Assembly (NCBI GenBank): GCA_021776915.1
Contig: JAIQZU010000069.1
Coordinates: 1-64,000, forward strand
Direction of reading: 5' to 3'
Length of the DNA: 64,000 bases
DNA from: Candidatus Scalindua sp.
Lineage (GTDB): Bacteria; Planctomycetota; Brocadiia; Brocadiales; Scalinduaceae
Made by a program: the position numbers and the translations under genes. Every line of letters starts with the position of its first letter. Within the stretch, counting starts at the first letter, position 1. The notes under the pieces are model-generated. The model worked only from the letters and a program-made list of their open reading frames with translations, was not told the DNA's origin and did not search any database. This document shows, one piece after another, positions 1 to 7,590 of this stretch.

Positions 1-73
1 AATTTTCGTATAAACCTGATATGATGCAGAGATCATATATTGTAGGATATAATTTTGCTGTAAAATTCACAAG

Positions 74-373
74 ATGGTAATTAAACCAATTCGAGATAGA
101 ATATTAGAAAGTAAGTATCGCATTTCTGATCATGCAGTAAAACAAATGATCAAAAGATCAATAACCAGGTCAGAAATTGAAGAGGCGGTGATGAATGGAG
201 AGATTATTGAAGAATATCCAGATGATAAATATTCCCCAAGTTGTCTAATATATGGAAGAACCAAGACAGAAAAAGATTTACATGTTCAGTTATCTCTTCC
301 ACCATCAATTATAGTTATTACTACATACGATCCTGATCCTGAAGAATGGATTAATTGTAAAATAAGGAGGTGA
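74..373 (+). CDS. DUF4258 family protein, probable toxin of a toxin-antitoxin pair
   Basis: A 99-residue protein with the pattern of the DUF4258 family: an early H-A-x-x-x-M-x-x-R stretch (ISDHAVKQMIKRSI), an E-I-x-x-A-V helix with a following G-E-I-I-E, a Y-P-D-D turn and a C-terminal T-x-Y-x-P-D-P-x-x-W strand. DUF4258 proteins are small basic proteins, often annotated as RelE-like toxins beside an antitoxin. The next gene, 6 bp downstream, encodes a YgiT/MqsA-type zinc-finger protein, the usual partner, so the two are very likely one operon. The toxin activity is inferred from family and neighbour; no catalytic residues can be assigned from sequence alone. Confidence 0.75.
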   Translation: MVIKPIRDRILESKYRISDHAVKQMIKRSITRSEIEEAVMNGEIIEEYPDDKYSPSCLIYGRTKTEKDLHVQLSLPPSIIVITTYDPDPEEWINCKIRR

Positions 374-379
374 TTTATA

Positions 380-604
380 ATGAAGTGTATCTTTTGTGGC
401 AGTAAAGTAGAAAAGAGAAATGTAACTTTTCATTATGAAGATAATAATAAATATCTTTTTGTAGAAAACGTCCCGGCAGAGGTTTGTACCTCCTGCGGGG
501 AAAAGACATACTCTCCAGATGTTACAGATAAGCTCCTAAAATATTCAAAAGAACAGCCTAAACCTTCAAAAACAATTGAAGTTCCAGTGTATAGTTTTGA
601 ATAA
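380..604 (+). CDS. YgiT-type zinc finger protein, probable antitoxin
   Basis: A 74-residue protein with two CxxC pairs (CIFC near residue 3 and CTSC near residue 36) that make the zinc-binding N-terminal domain of the MqsA/YgiT family. The segment before the second pair (VENVPAEVCTSCGE) matches the family core. The HTH domain of full-length MqsA is absent, as is common in short YgiT-type antitoxins paired with DUF4258. A strong Shine-Dalgarno (AGGAGGTG) overlaps the end of the upstream toxin gene. It probably neutralises and may autoregulate the pair. The zinc-finger assignment is firm; the antitoxin role is inferred from context. Confidence 0.75.
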   Translation: MKCIFCGSKVEKRNVTFHYEDNNKYLFVENVPAEVCTSCGEKTYSPDVTDKLLKYSKEQPKPSKTIEVPVYSFE

Positions 605-632
605 AATGAGAATATATATAATAAAGTAAACA

Positions 633-1403
633 GTGAATATTGATCAAGAACTTGTACACAAGCTAGAAAATATCCAGGATCCGGGCGAATTAATGGCGGA
701 GCTGTTTCGCATGTTTGGGGAACGCGCCGCTATAGGCACCAGTGGGCAGTGGACGGGTGTGGCCTTAATCGACATGGTAATCCGGGCCGGTATTTCTAAA
801 CCCCGTGTTTACACCGTGGATACTTTGCGTCTTTTTCCGGAGACATACGATCTCTTCCGTGAACTGGAGAAGAAGTACAACATCAATATTGAAAAAGCAG
901 CGCCTGATTTTGAAGCGGTAAGCAAGATGGTTCACGAACATGGAGAAATGATCTTTTTTGACAGCAAGGCAAAACAAGAATATTGCTGCAAGATACGAAA
1001 AGTGAACCCAAACAATAAGGTTCTGGATACACTGGATGTCTGGATTACAGGATTAAGGGCAGATCAATCAGACGCCAGGTCTCAAATACAGCGAATCGAT
1101 ATCATTCAACATAAACAGCAGGACGGAAAGGAACGTCCCCTGCTTAAAGTGACACCTTTGATTGCATGGACAGAAGAAAATGTAAAGGATTACATCAAAA
1201 CCCATAAAGTGCCCGTACATAAATTGCTAGAGATAGAAAGGGATGGATGGCACTATTCCTCGCTTGGGTGCATTATCTGCACTACACCCATCGGTGCTCA
1301 CGAAACACGTCGTGCCGGGCGCTGGAGATGGTTCAACCATCAGCTTAAAGACGACCAGAAGGAATGCGGACTTCACCTCATCGGTAAGAAAAAAGCTGAA
1401 TAA
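633..1403 (+). CDS. cysH: Adenylyl-sulfate (APS) reductase, assimilatory, CysH family
   Basis: A 256-residue PAPS/APS-reductase-family protein that reduces activated sulfate to sulfite with thioredoxin-type electrons. The ATP-pyrophosphatase-like fold shows as GTSGQWTGVAL near residue 36 and VYTVDTLRLFPETY near 60. It carries both cysteine pairs that bind the 4Fe-4S cluster in APS-type enzymes (YCCK near residue 117, CIIC near 214) and ends with the catalytic KECGLH motif. The cluster cysteines favour APS rather than PAPS as substrate. The frame has no ATG before the conserved region, so GTG at 633 is taken as start. The matching ATP sulfurylase genes (cysD, cysNC) lie at the far end of the window. 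Confidence 0.88.
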   Translation: MNIDQELVHKLENIQDPGELMAELFRMFGERAAIGTSGQWTGVALIDMVIRAGISKPRVYTVDTLRLFPETYDLFRELEKKYNINIEKAAPDFEAVSKMVHEHGEMIFFDSKAKQEYCCKIRKVNPNNKVLDTLDVWITGLRADQSDARSQIQRIDIIQHKQQDGKERPLLKVTPLIAWTEENVKDYIKTHKVPVHKLLEIERDGWHYSSLGCIICTTPIGAHETRRAGRWRWFNHQLKDDQKECGLHLIGKKKAE

Positions 1404-1409
1404 TAATCA

Positions 1410-1673
1410 ATGTCAATACCGGAAAAACAGATCAAGAAAGTCATGCACCTCCTGACCAAATGGAACCCGCTGGGTGACAAGGCAAGCACAGTTCACGATT
1501 TAGACAACTACAAAACCGAAGCAATCGATATCTTGTTTCACATTGGCTTGGGTGGGTTCAACAACAATCCCGCTCTGGTTATCCGCGATGTACTTAACGA
1601 AGCCTTCGATCTTGAATTGTCACTCGATGATTGTCTCGATGCCGCCGGCGAAATAAAGAACATTTTGAAGTAA
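1410..1673 (+). CDS. Small DUF1871-like protein
   Basis: An 87-residue acidic helical protein starting 6 bp after cysH and probably co-transcribed with it. The N-terminal W-N-P-L-G motif, a central Y-x-T-E-A-I-D-I-L helix, an I-x-D-V-L-x-E-A-F segment and a conserved D-C-x-x-A-A-x-x-I near the C-terminus resemble the DUF1871 family of small uncharacterised proteins. No catalytic residues, signal peptide or membrane segment are visible. The family call is by pattern only. Confidence 0.5.
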   Translation: MSIPEKQIKKVMHLLTKWNPLGDKASTVHDLDNYKTEAIDILFHIGLGGFNNNPALVIRDVLNEAFDLELSLDDCLDAAGEIKNILK

Positions 1674-1769
1674 ATCGTTACAAATACATGAAGAAGCGAC
1701 CTGGCATTACGCACGCTTCACATACTCCATGGCCAGGCTTCTCATGCGTGGCGTCAAAATCTTAAAATC

Positions 1770-2033
1770 ATGAAAACAGCAAATAATATATACCATGAAA
1801 AAGATGAATTATTTGCAAAGTATGTTCATGGGTCAGATTACGTATCTTTTAGCACTGATTTAGTAATTAAAAATTCAGGGAAATTACCGGTTTCCCTTAC
1901 ATTAAAATTAGAGCCACCATTCCCTTTTGTTGCTGAAATTCCAGAAAAACACACGATTAAGGCAAAAAACATCTCCAAATTAGTCGTAAAGGTTTCACGG
2001 TGGTTTAATAAATTTGGTTATAAATTAAAATAA
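1770..2033 (+). CDS. Hypothetical protein, possibly a fragment
   Basis: An 87-residue reading frame I do not recognise. The middle is a beta-type stretch (VIKNSGKLPVSLTLKLEPP) like an immunoglobulin-like or adhesion domain edge, ending in a lysine-rich tail. It has no clear Shine-Dalgarno, no signal peptide and no partner gene. It lies in a stretch rich in decayed sequence between cysH and the DUF2293 gene, so it may be the remnant of a larger protein or not be expressed. Confidence 0.3.
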   Translation: MKTANNIYHEKDELFAKYVHGSDYVSFSTDLVIKNSGKLPVSLTLKLEPPFPFVAEIPEKHTIKAKNISKLVVKVSRWFNKFGYKLK

Positions 2034-2093
2034 ATTTTAATAAGTAGATTACATCCGCATGTTAGCGGCTCTTCATATTAGCAAAATTTACTT

Positions 2094-2399
2094 ATGAAAA
2101 AACAACGTAAGAGGATAAGTCTTAAGAAATTGAAACCAAAAGAACGCATGAGTAACGCAAAGAAATGGTTAAGAAACTATCATATCAAAAACCTTGTCCA
2201 CTCTTATGCAAAATGATATAAGGTAGACTCTCAATTCGCATATTATGAGTTGATTGAGATTGGATTCAAGGATGAAGTAGCAATCGAACAGTATCAAAGC
2301 AAAGGCAAAGACTGGGAATACAAAGTGTTAGGCCATTCACCTAAAAACAGTCTGTTTTTTAACAATGTCTATAAAGCTTTAACTATGGTGTTTTTTTGA
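2094..2399 (+). pseudogene. Small basic protein gene interrupted by an in-frame TGA
   Basis: From ATG at 2094 the frame reads 40 codons (MKKQRKRISLKKLKPKERMS onward), meets TGA at 2214-2216, then stays open for 60 more codons to TGA at 2397. Both halves have protein-like composition: a Lys/Arg-rich head with K-P-K-E-R-x-x-N-A-K-K-W-L, and a tail with DSQFAYYELIEIGFKDE. This matches my recollection of a small uncharacterised bacterial family in which these segments are continuous. A single substitution (CGA or TGG to TGA) would explain the interruption. Nothing suggests selenocysteine insertion. Confidence 0.55.
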
Positions 2400-2476
2400 A
2401 ATTCATGAATAATCTGGGCTAAGCAATATAAAAGCTATAATGATGCAATACATCGGAAATTGGCGTAACTTCAACC

Positions 2477-3160
2477 ATGAAGAAAACTGAAGAAGTAAAG
2501 GTTTTTATTTCCAGTAAAGAGTCAACGTGTGATGAATGTAGCGAAAGCCTTGGGCGTCATGCATGGATTACACTCAACAAAGAAAAAGGGGCGCTATGTC
2601 TTGCATGCGGAGATCTTGATCATCTTATTTTCCTTCCAGCAGGAGACGCTGCCCTGACTCGGCGGGCTCGGAAATATTCCATTTTATCCGCAGTGGTTCT
2701 CAAGTGGAGTCGGGCAAGAAAAAGATATGAACGGCAAGGTTTATTTGTCGAAGAACGCGCGCTTGAAAAAGCGGAAAAAGACTGCCTGGCCGATGAGGAA
2801 ATCAGAGCAAGGCGAAAGACACGTGAGGCCGCTAAGAGAGCGGAACTTGACCTGGAATATATCAAATATTTTAGTCAACGTATAAGGGAGATGTTTCCGC
2901 ATAGTCCATTGGGGAGGGAGGCCATAATAGCCGAGCATGCGTGTCTAAAATACAGTGGTCGTGTTGGCCGCTCTGCGGCAGCAAAGGATCTCAAGGAAAA
3001 GGCTATTCGTCTAGCGGTCATTGCCCATATTCGCCATACAGAAACAGAATACGATGATCTTTTGGCAAAGGGTTATGATCGGCTGGAATCGCGTTTAAAA
3101 ATTGAAGCTGAGGTTGGCCAAATATTAGCGGAATGGGAAGGAAAAGCAAATGAAATGTAA
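2477..3160 (+). CDS. DUF2293 domain-containing protein with N-terminal zinc ribbon
   Basis: A 227-residue protein of the DUF2293 type. The N-terminus has a CDEC pair near residue 18 and CLAC near residue 41, consistent with a zinc ribbon. The middle is a long basic and acidic helical segment (about residues 65-125, many Arg, Lys and Glu). The C-terminal part carries the family block around H-x-C-x-K-Y-S-G-R-V-G-R and V-I-A-H-I-R-H-x-x-T-x-Y-D. Function is unknown for the family. The ATG has no strong Shine-Dalgarno. Codon use looks more GC-rich than the neighbouring small frames, hinting at separate acquisition. A possible attC site follows within 75 bp. Confidence 0.7.
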   Translation: MKKTEEVKVFISSKESTCDECSESLGRHAWITLNKEKGALCLACGDLDHLIFLPAGDAALTRRARKYSILSAVVLKWSRARKRYERQGLFVEERALEKAEKDCLADEEIRARRKTREAAKRAELDLEYIKYFSQRIREMFPHSPLGREAIIAEHACLKYSGRVGRSAAAKDLKEKAIRLAVIAHIRHTETEYDDLLAKGYDRLESRLKIEAEVGQILAEWEGKANEM

Positions 3161-3230
3161 AAATCCGGAATGAAAACAACTCTTTCAGTCCCCGAACACA
3201 GAACACTTGACGGAGGACTTCCTGCTGACG

Positions 3231-3292
3231 CAAAATAACGTTACAGCTCAGGCGCGCCGCTGTTTGGCGTCAGCTGGAGCGCCTTGTTATGT
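3231..3292 (+). repeat. Possible integron attC recombination site
   Basis: ATAAC (from about 3228) and GTTAT (3286-3290) are complementary, like attC R'' and R' boxes. Inside them CAGCT (3243-3247) pairs with AGCTG (about 3272-3276), and a CGCC/GGCG stem closes the tip. The right end, GCGCCTTGTTATG, has the look of many attC ends with the G^TT cleavage triplet at 3286-3288. I cannot find the cassette start that should match ATAAC on the left. Treat as a candidate. Confidence 0.38.
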
Positions 3293-3317
3293 GTTTTATC
3301 TTTACACATTGGTTAAC

Positions 3318-4127
3318 CTATAAACGTCTTCTTCCAAATCTAAGCCAGTCATCCCTTGACAATCTTTCTCGGTGTCTAGCCCAGTGTCTAGATGCCTCCC
3401 TTTCATCCTCAATTTGCTTTTTGTTAATAAGTTTTTCGAGAAATGAAGAAATTTTCTTTTCAACTAGCGAATCGAAATTATTATTGTTATGCAATTCGAT
3501 AAATTCAGCCCTTGAAAATCGCAGTAAGTAGTCTTCACTAGAAGATATTCTAGGATATAAAAACCAAAACATTGATTTTTCTTTATCTGTCTCTTCTTGA
3601 AAGTCAAAAAATACTAGCGCATTACTATCATTCCACTCTTTCAAAAGTCTGTATCCATCTGGACAGAACACATTTATGATATCGGGCTCATCTCTTAAAG
3701 GAGGGCCCCATAATTCTAACATTTCCTGAAACTGTTTATTATCTGTTTTTCGTCTTAGACCGTCCACAACCCAGACTAGTTTAGGGTAAAAAGCGTTACG
3801 GGCACGGCGTTCTTCAGGATTTAGAAAGGAGTGTTGGAATTCCAACACCCATCCGCTTTGGGTTTTTACGTCTGCAATGTGCTTTTCACCGCTGTCGTCA
3901 AATTGAGTTACTTCTTGCCACGCTATGGGAAATTTACCTTTCCATGAGCGGTGCCAGTCAGTCTCATTTTCCCACCATGGGTCACAGTTACGTTTTCCTT
4001 TATGTGCCCAGTGATTAACTTTAACTTCTCCACACTTGGCAATTAACTCTGCGTCACAATGAGAGCATAGCCCCTTGGCTCCTTTAGTAGCTTCAACTTT
4101 ATTACCATTAATAAGTGCGAATTTCAT
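3318..4127 (-). CDS. CoiA-like competence/nuclease family protein
   Basis: A 269-residue protein resembling the competence protein CoiA family. The N-terminus carries a CSHC pair (about residues 21-24), then a W-A-H motif with another Cys-rich turn (HKGKRNCDPWW). Next comes the characteristic E-x-x-W-H-x-x-W-K segment and a restriction-endonuclease-like core, H-I-A-D-V-K followed by V-L-E-F-Q-H-S near residues 93-108, which fits the PD-(D/E)xK metal site. The C-terminal third is charged and helical. CoiA helps process DNA taken up during transformation; other family members are cassette- or phage-borne nucleases. It lies opposite to its flanks and overlaps no other gene; the secreted-protein gene just upstream may be co-transcribed. 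Confidence 0.65.
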   Translation of the reverse strand: MKFALINGNKVEATKGAKGLCSHCDAELIAKCGEVKVNHWAHKGKRNCDPWWENETDWHRSWKGKFPIAWQEVTQFDDSGEKHIADVKTQSGWVLEFQHSFLNPEERRARNAFYPKLVWVVDGLRRKTDNKQFQEMLELWGPPLRDEPDIINVFCPDGYRLLKEWNDSNALVFFDFQEETDKEKSMFWFLYPRISSSEDYLLRFSRAEFIELHNNNNFDSLVEKKISSFLEKLINKKQIEDEREASRHWARHRERLSRDDWLRFGRRRL

Positions 4128-4128
4128 T

Positions 4129-4554
4129 TTAGTCCTCCCTCAACTTTTCCCCTTTTGTTTCTCTTATTAGAACTCGGTTTGTACATAAGTAGAAAGCGAG
4201 TTCAGGAGAGATGATAGAGAGGTCTGAGTATATACATGTAATAATTAAGTTATCCGCAATAAATTTGTAATTAAAACAACATTGCGATTCACCTGCATAT
4301 ATTGCGAGATTGCATTCTCCTTCTTCGATGCCAAATGAGTCAGCAATAGTCCATGACCCAATCTCCCATACTCCTGTTGAGATATAGTCACTTCCATCAT
4401 CAAGTGTGTGTGCGAATATAAAGTCTTGGTTCTTCTTGAACTCAAATTGATAAATGGGGTTGTTTTTGTCTTTCCATTTGCCTAAAATTCTATCTTCGGC
4501 AAGTGCTGAAGAGGTTAAAAGTAAAAGTGATACAAAAAATATTATCTTTTTCAT
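4129..4554 (-). CDS. Secreted hypothetical protein
   Basis: A 141-residue protein with a clear Sec signal peptide: MKK, a hydrophobic run of about 14 residues, and an A-L-A cleavage motif near residue 19. The mature part begins with D-R-I-L-G-K-W-K-D, a pattern seen at the start of lipocalin-like small secreted beta proteins, and contains four cysteines (an adjacent pair among them) that could form disulfides. I do not recognise a named family. It ends one base before the CoiA-like gene starts, so the two form a reverse-strand pair. A Shine-Dalgarno-like GGGAGTG lies just upstream of the ATG. Confidence 0.55.
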   Translation of the reverse strand: MKKIIFFVSLLLLTSSALAEDRILGKWKDKNNPIYQFEFKKNQDFIFAHTLDDGSDYISTGVWEIGSWTIADSFGIEEGECNLAIYAGESQCCFNYKFIADNLIITCIYSDLSIISPELAFYLCTNRVLIRETKGEKLRED

Positions 4555-4724
4555 GACACACTCCCTATTAATATGGTTAAAGGCTAGTTATTAGAATATT
4601 TCTACTTTCTTGCAATCCATTTCTTATCAATAGTTTCATTCTTTCCATAACCCCCTCTTACCTTCCCTGGCTTCTTGATAAGCCTTTAAAAACCTATCTT
4701 TATACTTAACATTATGTGGTATAG

Positions 4725-4731
4725 ACATAAC
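4725..4731 (+). repeat. Possible R'' box of a degenerate attC
   Basis: ACATAAC here is the exact complement of G plus TTATGT, the sequence at the candidate cassette start (3287-3292). In an integron cassette the first bases reconstitute the R' box of its own attC, so this match could mark a cassette running from 3287 to about 4800. No matching G^TT is seen on the far side, and a six-base match within 200 bp is not rare. Confidence 0.25.
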
Positions 4732-4746
4732 AGTTAAATATACAGC

Positions 4747-4797
4747 GACTATGATATCAGAAATATACGGCGTCTGTATATTTCTGATATCATAGTC
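4747..4797. repeat. Perfect 22-bp inverted repeat, 7-base loop
   Basis: Left arm 4747-4768 and right arm 4776-4797 are perfectly complementary around the loop GGCGTCT (4769-4775). It lies 27 bp beyond the end of pncB and could act as a terminator for that gene, but no T-run follows on either strand. It may instead be a mobile palindrome or the stem of a decayed attC, since a possible attC R'' box lies 16 bp to its left. Confidence 0.8.
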
Positions 4798-4824
4798 ATG
4801 ATTTACATTACTTTACAGCAATTT

Positions 4825-6198
4825 TCATTTAACACCTAAGATTCTCTTTGTCCTGTCCCTAACCTGTCTTAATTTTTTACTAATCGTCACCGGATATGCA
4901 GTTTTACAATTTAAAGCCTTAAATCCGTCCGGTAATTGAGAGATACTCTTTCTAGCTGTTTCCTGTATTTGTTGAACTGTTGGTATTTTATGTAAGAGTT
5001 TGCCTTTTTTCATAACAGGCGACAAAAGGGCATTGGCATCAAACTCTTCATCTACCAGGCCAATTATGTCTTTTTTAAACATTCCTTTATTATTAAGAAA
5101 TCTGTAAACCTGTTTCTTTGCCGGGTATGTTGCCTTGTCCTTGCTGAATTTCATTCTTGGCATGGACATGCCTTCTTTTTCCTGCTCTACCAGTTTATAA
5201 ACACCTCCCAGCGCCGGGATGTCTTTCGAGGTAACCATCTCTGTACCCACACCGAAGTAATCAATACACGCGCCTTTAGCAAGCATTTGAGATATCTTAT
5301 ACTCATTCAAATCACCGCTTACAGTAATCTTTACGTGCCCGAGGCCGGCATCGTCAAGAATTTTCCGTACCCTTTTACTCAAAAGCGTGATGTTGCCACT
5401 GTCCAGCCTGACTCCTTTCAGTTTTTTGCCAATCTTTGCAGCCAACCGTGCACCCTTAATTGTATCGTATGTATCAACTAAAAGGATTGTGTTATCAGGA
5501 AAAACCTTATGGAAATCTTTATAAGATTCATATTCGTCATCGTAGGCCATAACCCATGAATGGGCTATAGTACCGATGGGCGGTATCCCTAATTCGTAGG
5601 CTGCTAAAACATTGGAGGTACCTGCGCAGCCCCCGATAAAGCAGGCTCTTGCCGCCAGTACCCCTGCCTGCGGACCGTGTGCGCGTCTTGTTCCGAAATC
5701 TATCACCTCCCTGCCACCCGCGGCATGTACTACCCTTGACGCCTTGGAAGCAATAAGCGTCTGATAATTTATCATTGAGAGAAGATACGTCTCAATTATC
5801 TGTGCCTCAATCAGTGGGGCTGTTATCCTTATAATGGGTTCATTCGCAAAAATAACTGTGCCTTCAGTAACGGCATAGACATCTCCGCTGAAACGAAAAT
5901 TGCGAAGGTAATCAAAGAATCCCTCGCTCACGTTCTTGAAAACCGAAAGGTTCTTTAGATACTTCAAATACTCTTCCGTAAATCTCAGATTCCTGAGATA
6001 GTGGATAGCCTGCTCCAGACCCGCAGCAATGAGATATGTACGTTTTTCAGGTAAGCTTCTGACAAATAATTCAAAAGTAGATTTATGATTCTTTCCACAT
6101 TCAAAGTACCCTGCGATCATAGTTAACTGATATAGGTCAGTGGCAAGGCACAAATTTGTATCATTTAAGAAAAGCGGTTTTGGTTGTCTTGAAGGCAT
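4825..6198 (-). CDS. pncB: Nicotinate phosphoribosyltransferase
   Basis: A 457-residue cytosolic enzyme that joins nicotinate to PRPP to give nicotinate mononucleotide in the NAD salvage pathway. The N-terminal block T-D-L-Y-Q-L-T-M near residue 20 is diagnostic. The core has F-G-T-R-R-A-H-G-P-Q near residue 168, the A-H-S-W motif holding the catalytic histidine near 213, and D-S-G-N near 265 for phosphoribosyl binding. Length is normal for the shorter bacterial type. It is transcribed alone, divergently from the phosphonate-type operon, with a 236-bp gap at its 5' side. De novo NAD synthesis is represented by nadB further along the window. Confidence 0.93.
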   Translation of the reverse strand: MPSRQPKPLFLNDTNLCLATDLYQLTMIAGYFECGKNHKSTFELFVRSLPEKRTYLIAAGLEQAIHYLRNLRFTEEYLKYLKNLSVFKNVSEGFFDYLRNFRFSGDVYAVTEGTVIFANEPIIRITAPLIEAQIIETYLLSMINYQTLIASKASRVVHAAGGREVIDFGTRRAHGPQAGVLAARACFIGGCAGTSNVLAAYELGIPPIGTIAHSWVMAYDDEYESYKDFHKVFPDNTILLVDTYDTIKGARLAAKIGKKLKGVRLDSGNITLLSKRVRKILDDAGLGHVKITVSGDLNEYKISQMLAKGACIDYFGVGTEMVTSKDIPALGGVYKLVEQEKEGMSMPRMKFSKDKATYPAKKQVYRFLNNKGMFKKDIIGLVDEEFDANALLSPVMKKGKLLHKIPTVQQIQETARKSISQLPDGFKALNCKTAYPVTISKKLRQVRDRTKRILGVK

Positions 6199-6434
6199 AT
6201 TAATTACTGCTTTCCATATAATTTATGGCTAAAGTGTTTAATTCTTATAGCTTATTACAAAAACTTTGTAAACTTGTTTTCTGGAACATATGAGAAAATA
6301 TTTATACCTGAATCACTCAATTTACGTTATATAATTTTATGTACAGTTAATAAGAAAAAAACTGTTTTGTAGGTTTATTTATGGTAAACTCTTCAAAACT
6401 AAAATATAAAATTTCACAATATTCAATATTCTAG

Positions 6435-6926
6435 ATGTTTAAATCTGAAGACTTTGCACAGGAGTTAATAAACAACGGTTACGATTTCTTCACAGGTGTT
6501 CCATGTACTATTATCGGAAATCTGATCGCAACCCTTACAGAGAGGCCTGACATTACGTATATACCTGCTGTAAGAGAAGACGTTGCGGTTGGTGTTGCAA
6601 GCGGAGCATATATGGCGGGGAAGATTCCCGTAGTATTAATGCAAAACTCCGGACTGGGACAATGTCTGAACGCTCTCACCTCCCTTAACCTCATTTACAA
6701 GCTACCCTGCTTATTAATAGTTACGTGGAGAGGCTTCGAAGGTAAGGACGCACCCGAACATCTGGTTATGGGCAGGATATGTGAGAAACTTCTCGATACT
6801 GTCGGCATTCCACACCACACCTTTAATCCGGACAATATCAAAGTACTCATAAATATGTCATATAAATTAATCACTGAGAATAAAAAGCCTCTGGCCCTTC
6901 TTCTTAAAAAAGGAATAATTGATTGA
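6435..6926 (+). CDS. Phosphonopyruvate (or sulfopyruvate) decarboxylase, alpha subunit
   Basis: A 163-residue thiamine-diphosphate enzyme half, equivalent to the N-terminal pyrimidine-binding domain. Family markers are F-F-T-G-V-P-C near residue 18, the R-E-D-V-A-V-G-V-A-S-G-A-Y segment with the catalytic glutamate near 48, and M-Q-N-S-G-L-G followed by L-T-S-L-N near 75-90. Phosphonopyruvate decarboxylase (Ppd) and sulfopyruvate decarboxylase (ComD/ComE) share these motifs. Most bacterial Ppd enzymes are single chains; the split form here recalls ComDE. The stop overlaps the beta-subunit start by a few bases, which implies translational coupling. A neighbouring aminoethylphosphonate-type transaminase favours the phosphonate reading. 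Confidence 0.8.
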   Translation: MFKSEDFAQELINNGYDFFTGVPCTIIGNLIATLTERPDITYIPAVREDVAVGVASGAYMAGKIPVVLMQNSGLGQCLNALTSLNLIYKLPCLLIVTWRGFEGKDAPEHLVMGRICEKLLDTVGIPHHTFNPDNIKVLINMSYKLITENKKPLALLLKKGIID

Positions 6927-7483
6927 ATTATAGAGAAGCAATAACAACAATAATGGAATTACTAAAAGATCAGTTGGTTGTCTGTGCTAATGGTTTGATA
7001 AGCAGAGAAACCTTTACGATAAGAGACAGGACTGAAAACTTTTACATGATAGGATCAATGGGACTGGCCTCATCCATCGGCCTGGGAGTGGCATTAAGTA
7101 AACCATCAAGAAAAGTAATAATACTGGATGGCGACGGAAATCTGCTGATGAATCTTGGCTCTTTACCGATGGCAGGTTCTCTCCAACCCAAAAATCTTCT
7201 GCATATTGTACTGGATAATGAAGTTTACGCATCAACAGGAAATCAACCGACTATCTCTAACGTAGTTGAACTTGAAGATATTGCAAGGTCGGCTAAGTAT
7301 GCTTATATTAAAAAGGTGACAACTGATGAGGAACTGAGAAGAGAGGTAGTACATATTCTTGAAAATGACGGTCCGTCATTCCTCCTCGTAAAAATATCTG
7401 AAAAAGAAGAACAAAGAGAGCTCGGCAGGGTAACCCATAGCCCCGAAGAAATCAAAGAGAGGTTTATGTCTGCTATAAATTAA
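6923..7483 (+). CDS. Phosphonopyruvate (or sulfopyruvate) decarboxylase, beta subunit
   Basis: A 186-residue protein equivalent to the C-terminal thiamine-diphosphate-binding domain. The GDG-N cofactor motif is present as DGDGNLLMNLGSL near residue 73, followed by V-L-D-N-x-x-Y-A-S-T-G-N-Q, the phosphonopyruvate/sulfopyruvate decarboxylase signature. The start is TTG at 6923, overlapping the alpha stop (TTGA). Together the two chains would release CO2 from 3-phosphonopyruvate to give phosphonoacetaldehyde (or sulfoacetaldehyde from sulfopyruvate). The reaction pulls the unfavourable PEP mutase step forward in phosphonate producers, yet no PEP mutase lies in this window. Confidence 0.8.
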   Translation: MNYREAITTIMELLKDQLVVCANGLISRETFTIRDRTENFYMIGSMGLASSIGLGVALSKPSRKVIILDGDGNLLMNLGSLPMAGSLQPKNLLHIVLDNEVYASTGNQPTISNVVELEDIARSAKYAYIKKVTTDEELRREVVHILENDGPSFLLVKISEKEEQRELGRVTHSPEEIKERFMSAIN

Positions 7484-7502
7484 GAAAGTAAGTAATTGGA
7501 CT

Positions 7503-7518
7503 CCTTCCGAAAGGAAGG
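7503..7518 (+). repeat. Short hairpin with GAAA tetraloop
   Basis: CCTTCC (7503-7508) pairs with GGAAGG (7513-7518) around a GAAA loop, 20 bp after the decarboxylase beta stop. There is no T-run, so a terminator is unlikely. It could slow decay or set stoichiometry between the decarboxylase and transaminase genes. Confidence 0.45.
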
Positions 7519-7524
7519 CCCCCT

Positions 7525-7559
7525 GCTTCCCCGGACAAAAAACGCCGAGGACTTTTCGC
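7525..7559. repeat. Dispersed 35-bp repeat, copy 1
   Basis: This 35-base stretch occurs again, inverted, at 46917-46951 with one mismatch. It sits between the decarboxylase and transaminase genes and encodes nothing in frame. Both copies are intergenic, so it is likely a genome-wide interspersed element. Confidence 0.8.
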
Positions 7560-7590
7560 AGGGAATCCAAAACTAAAGGAAACCATAGAT

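Noticed and set aside
2214-2216. TGA as selenocysteine codon
   Set aside because: No SECIS-like hairpin directly follows, no redox context, and homologues as I recall them have an ordinary residue there.
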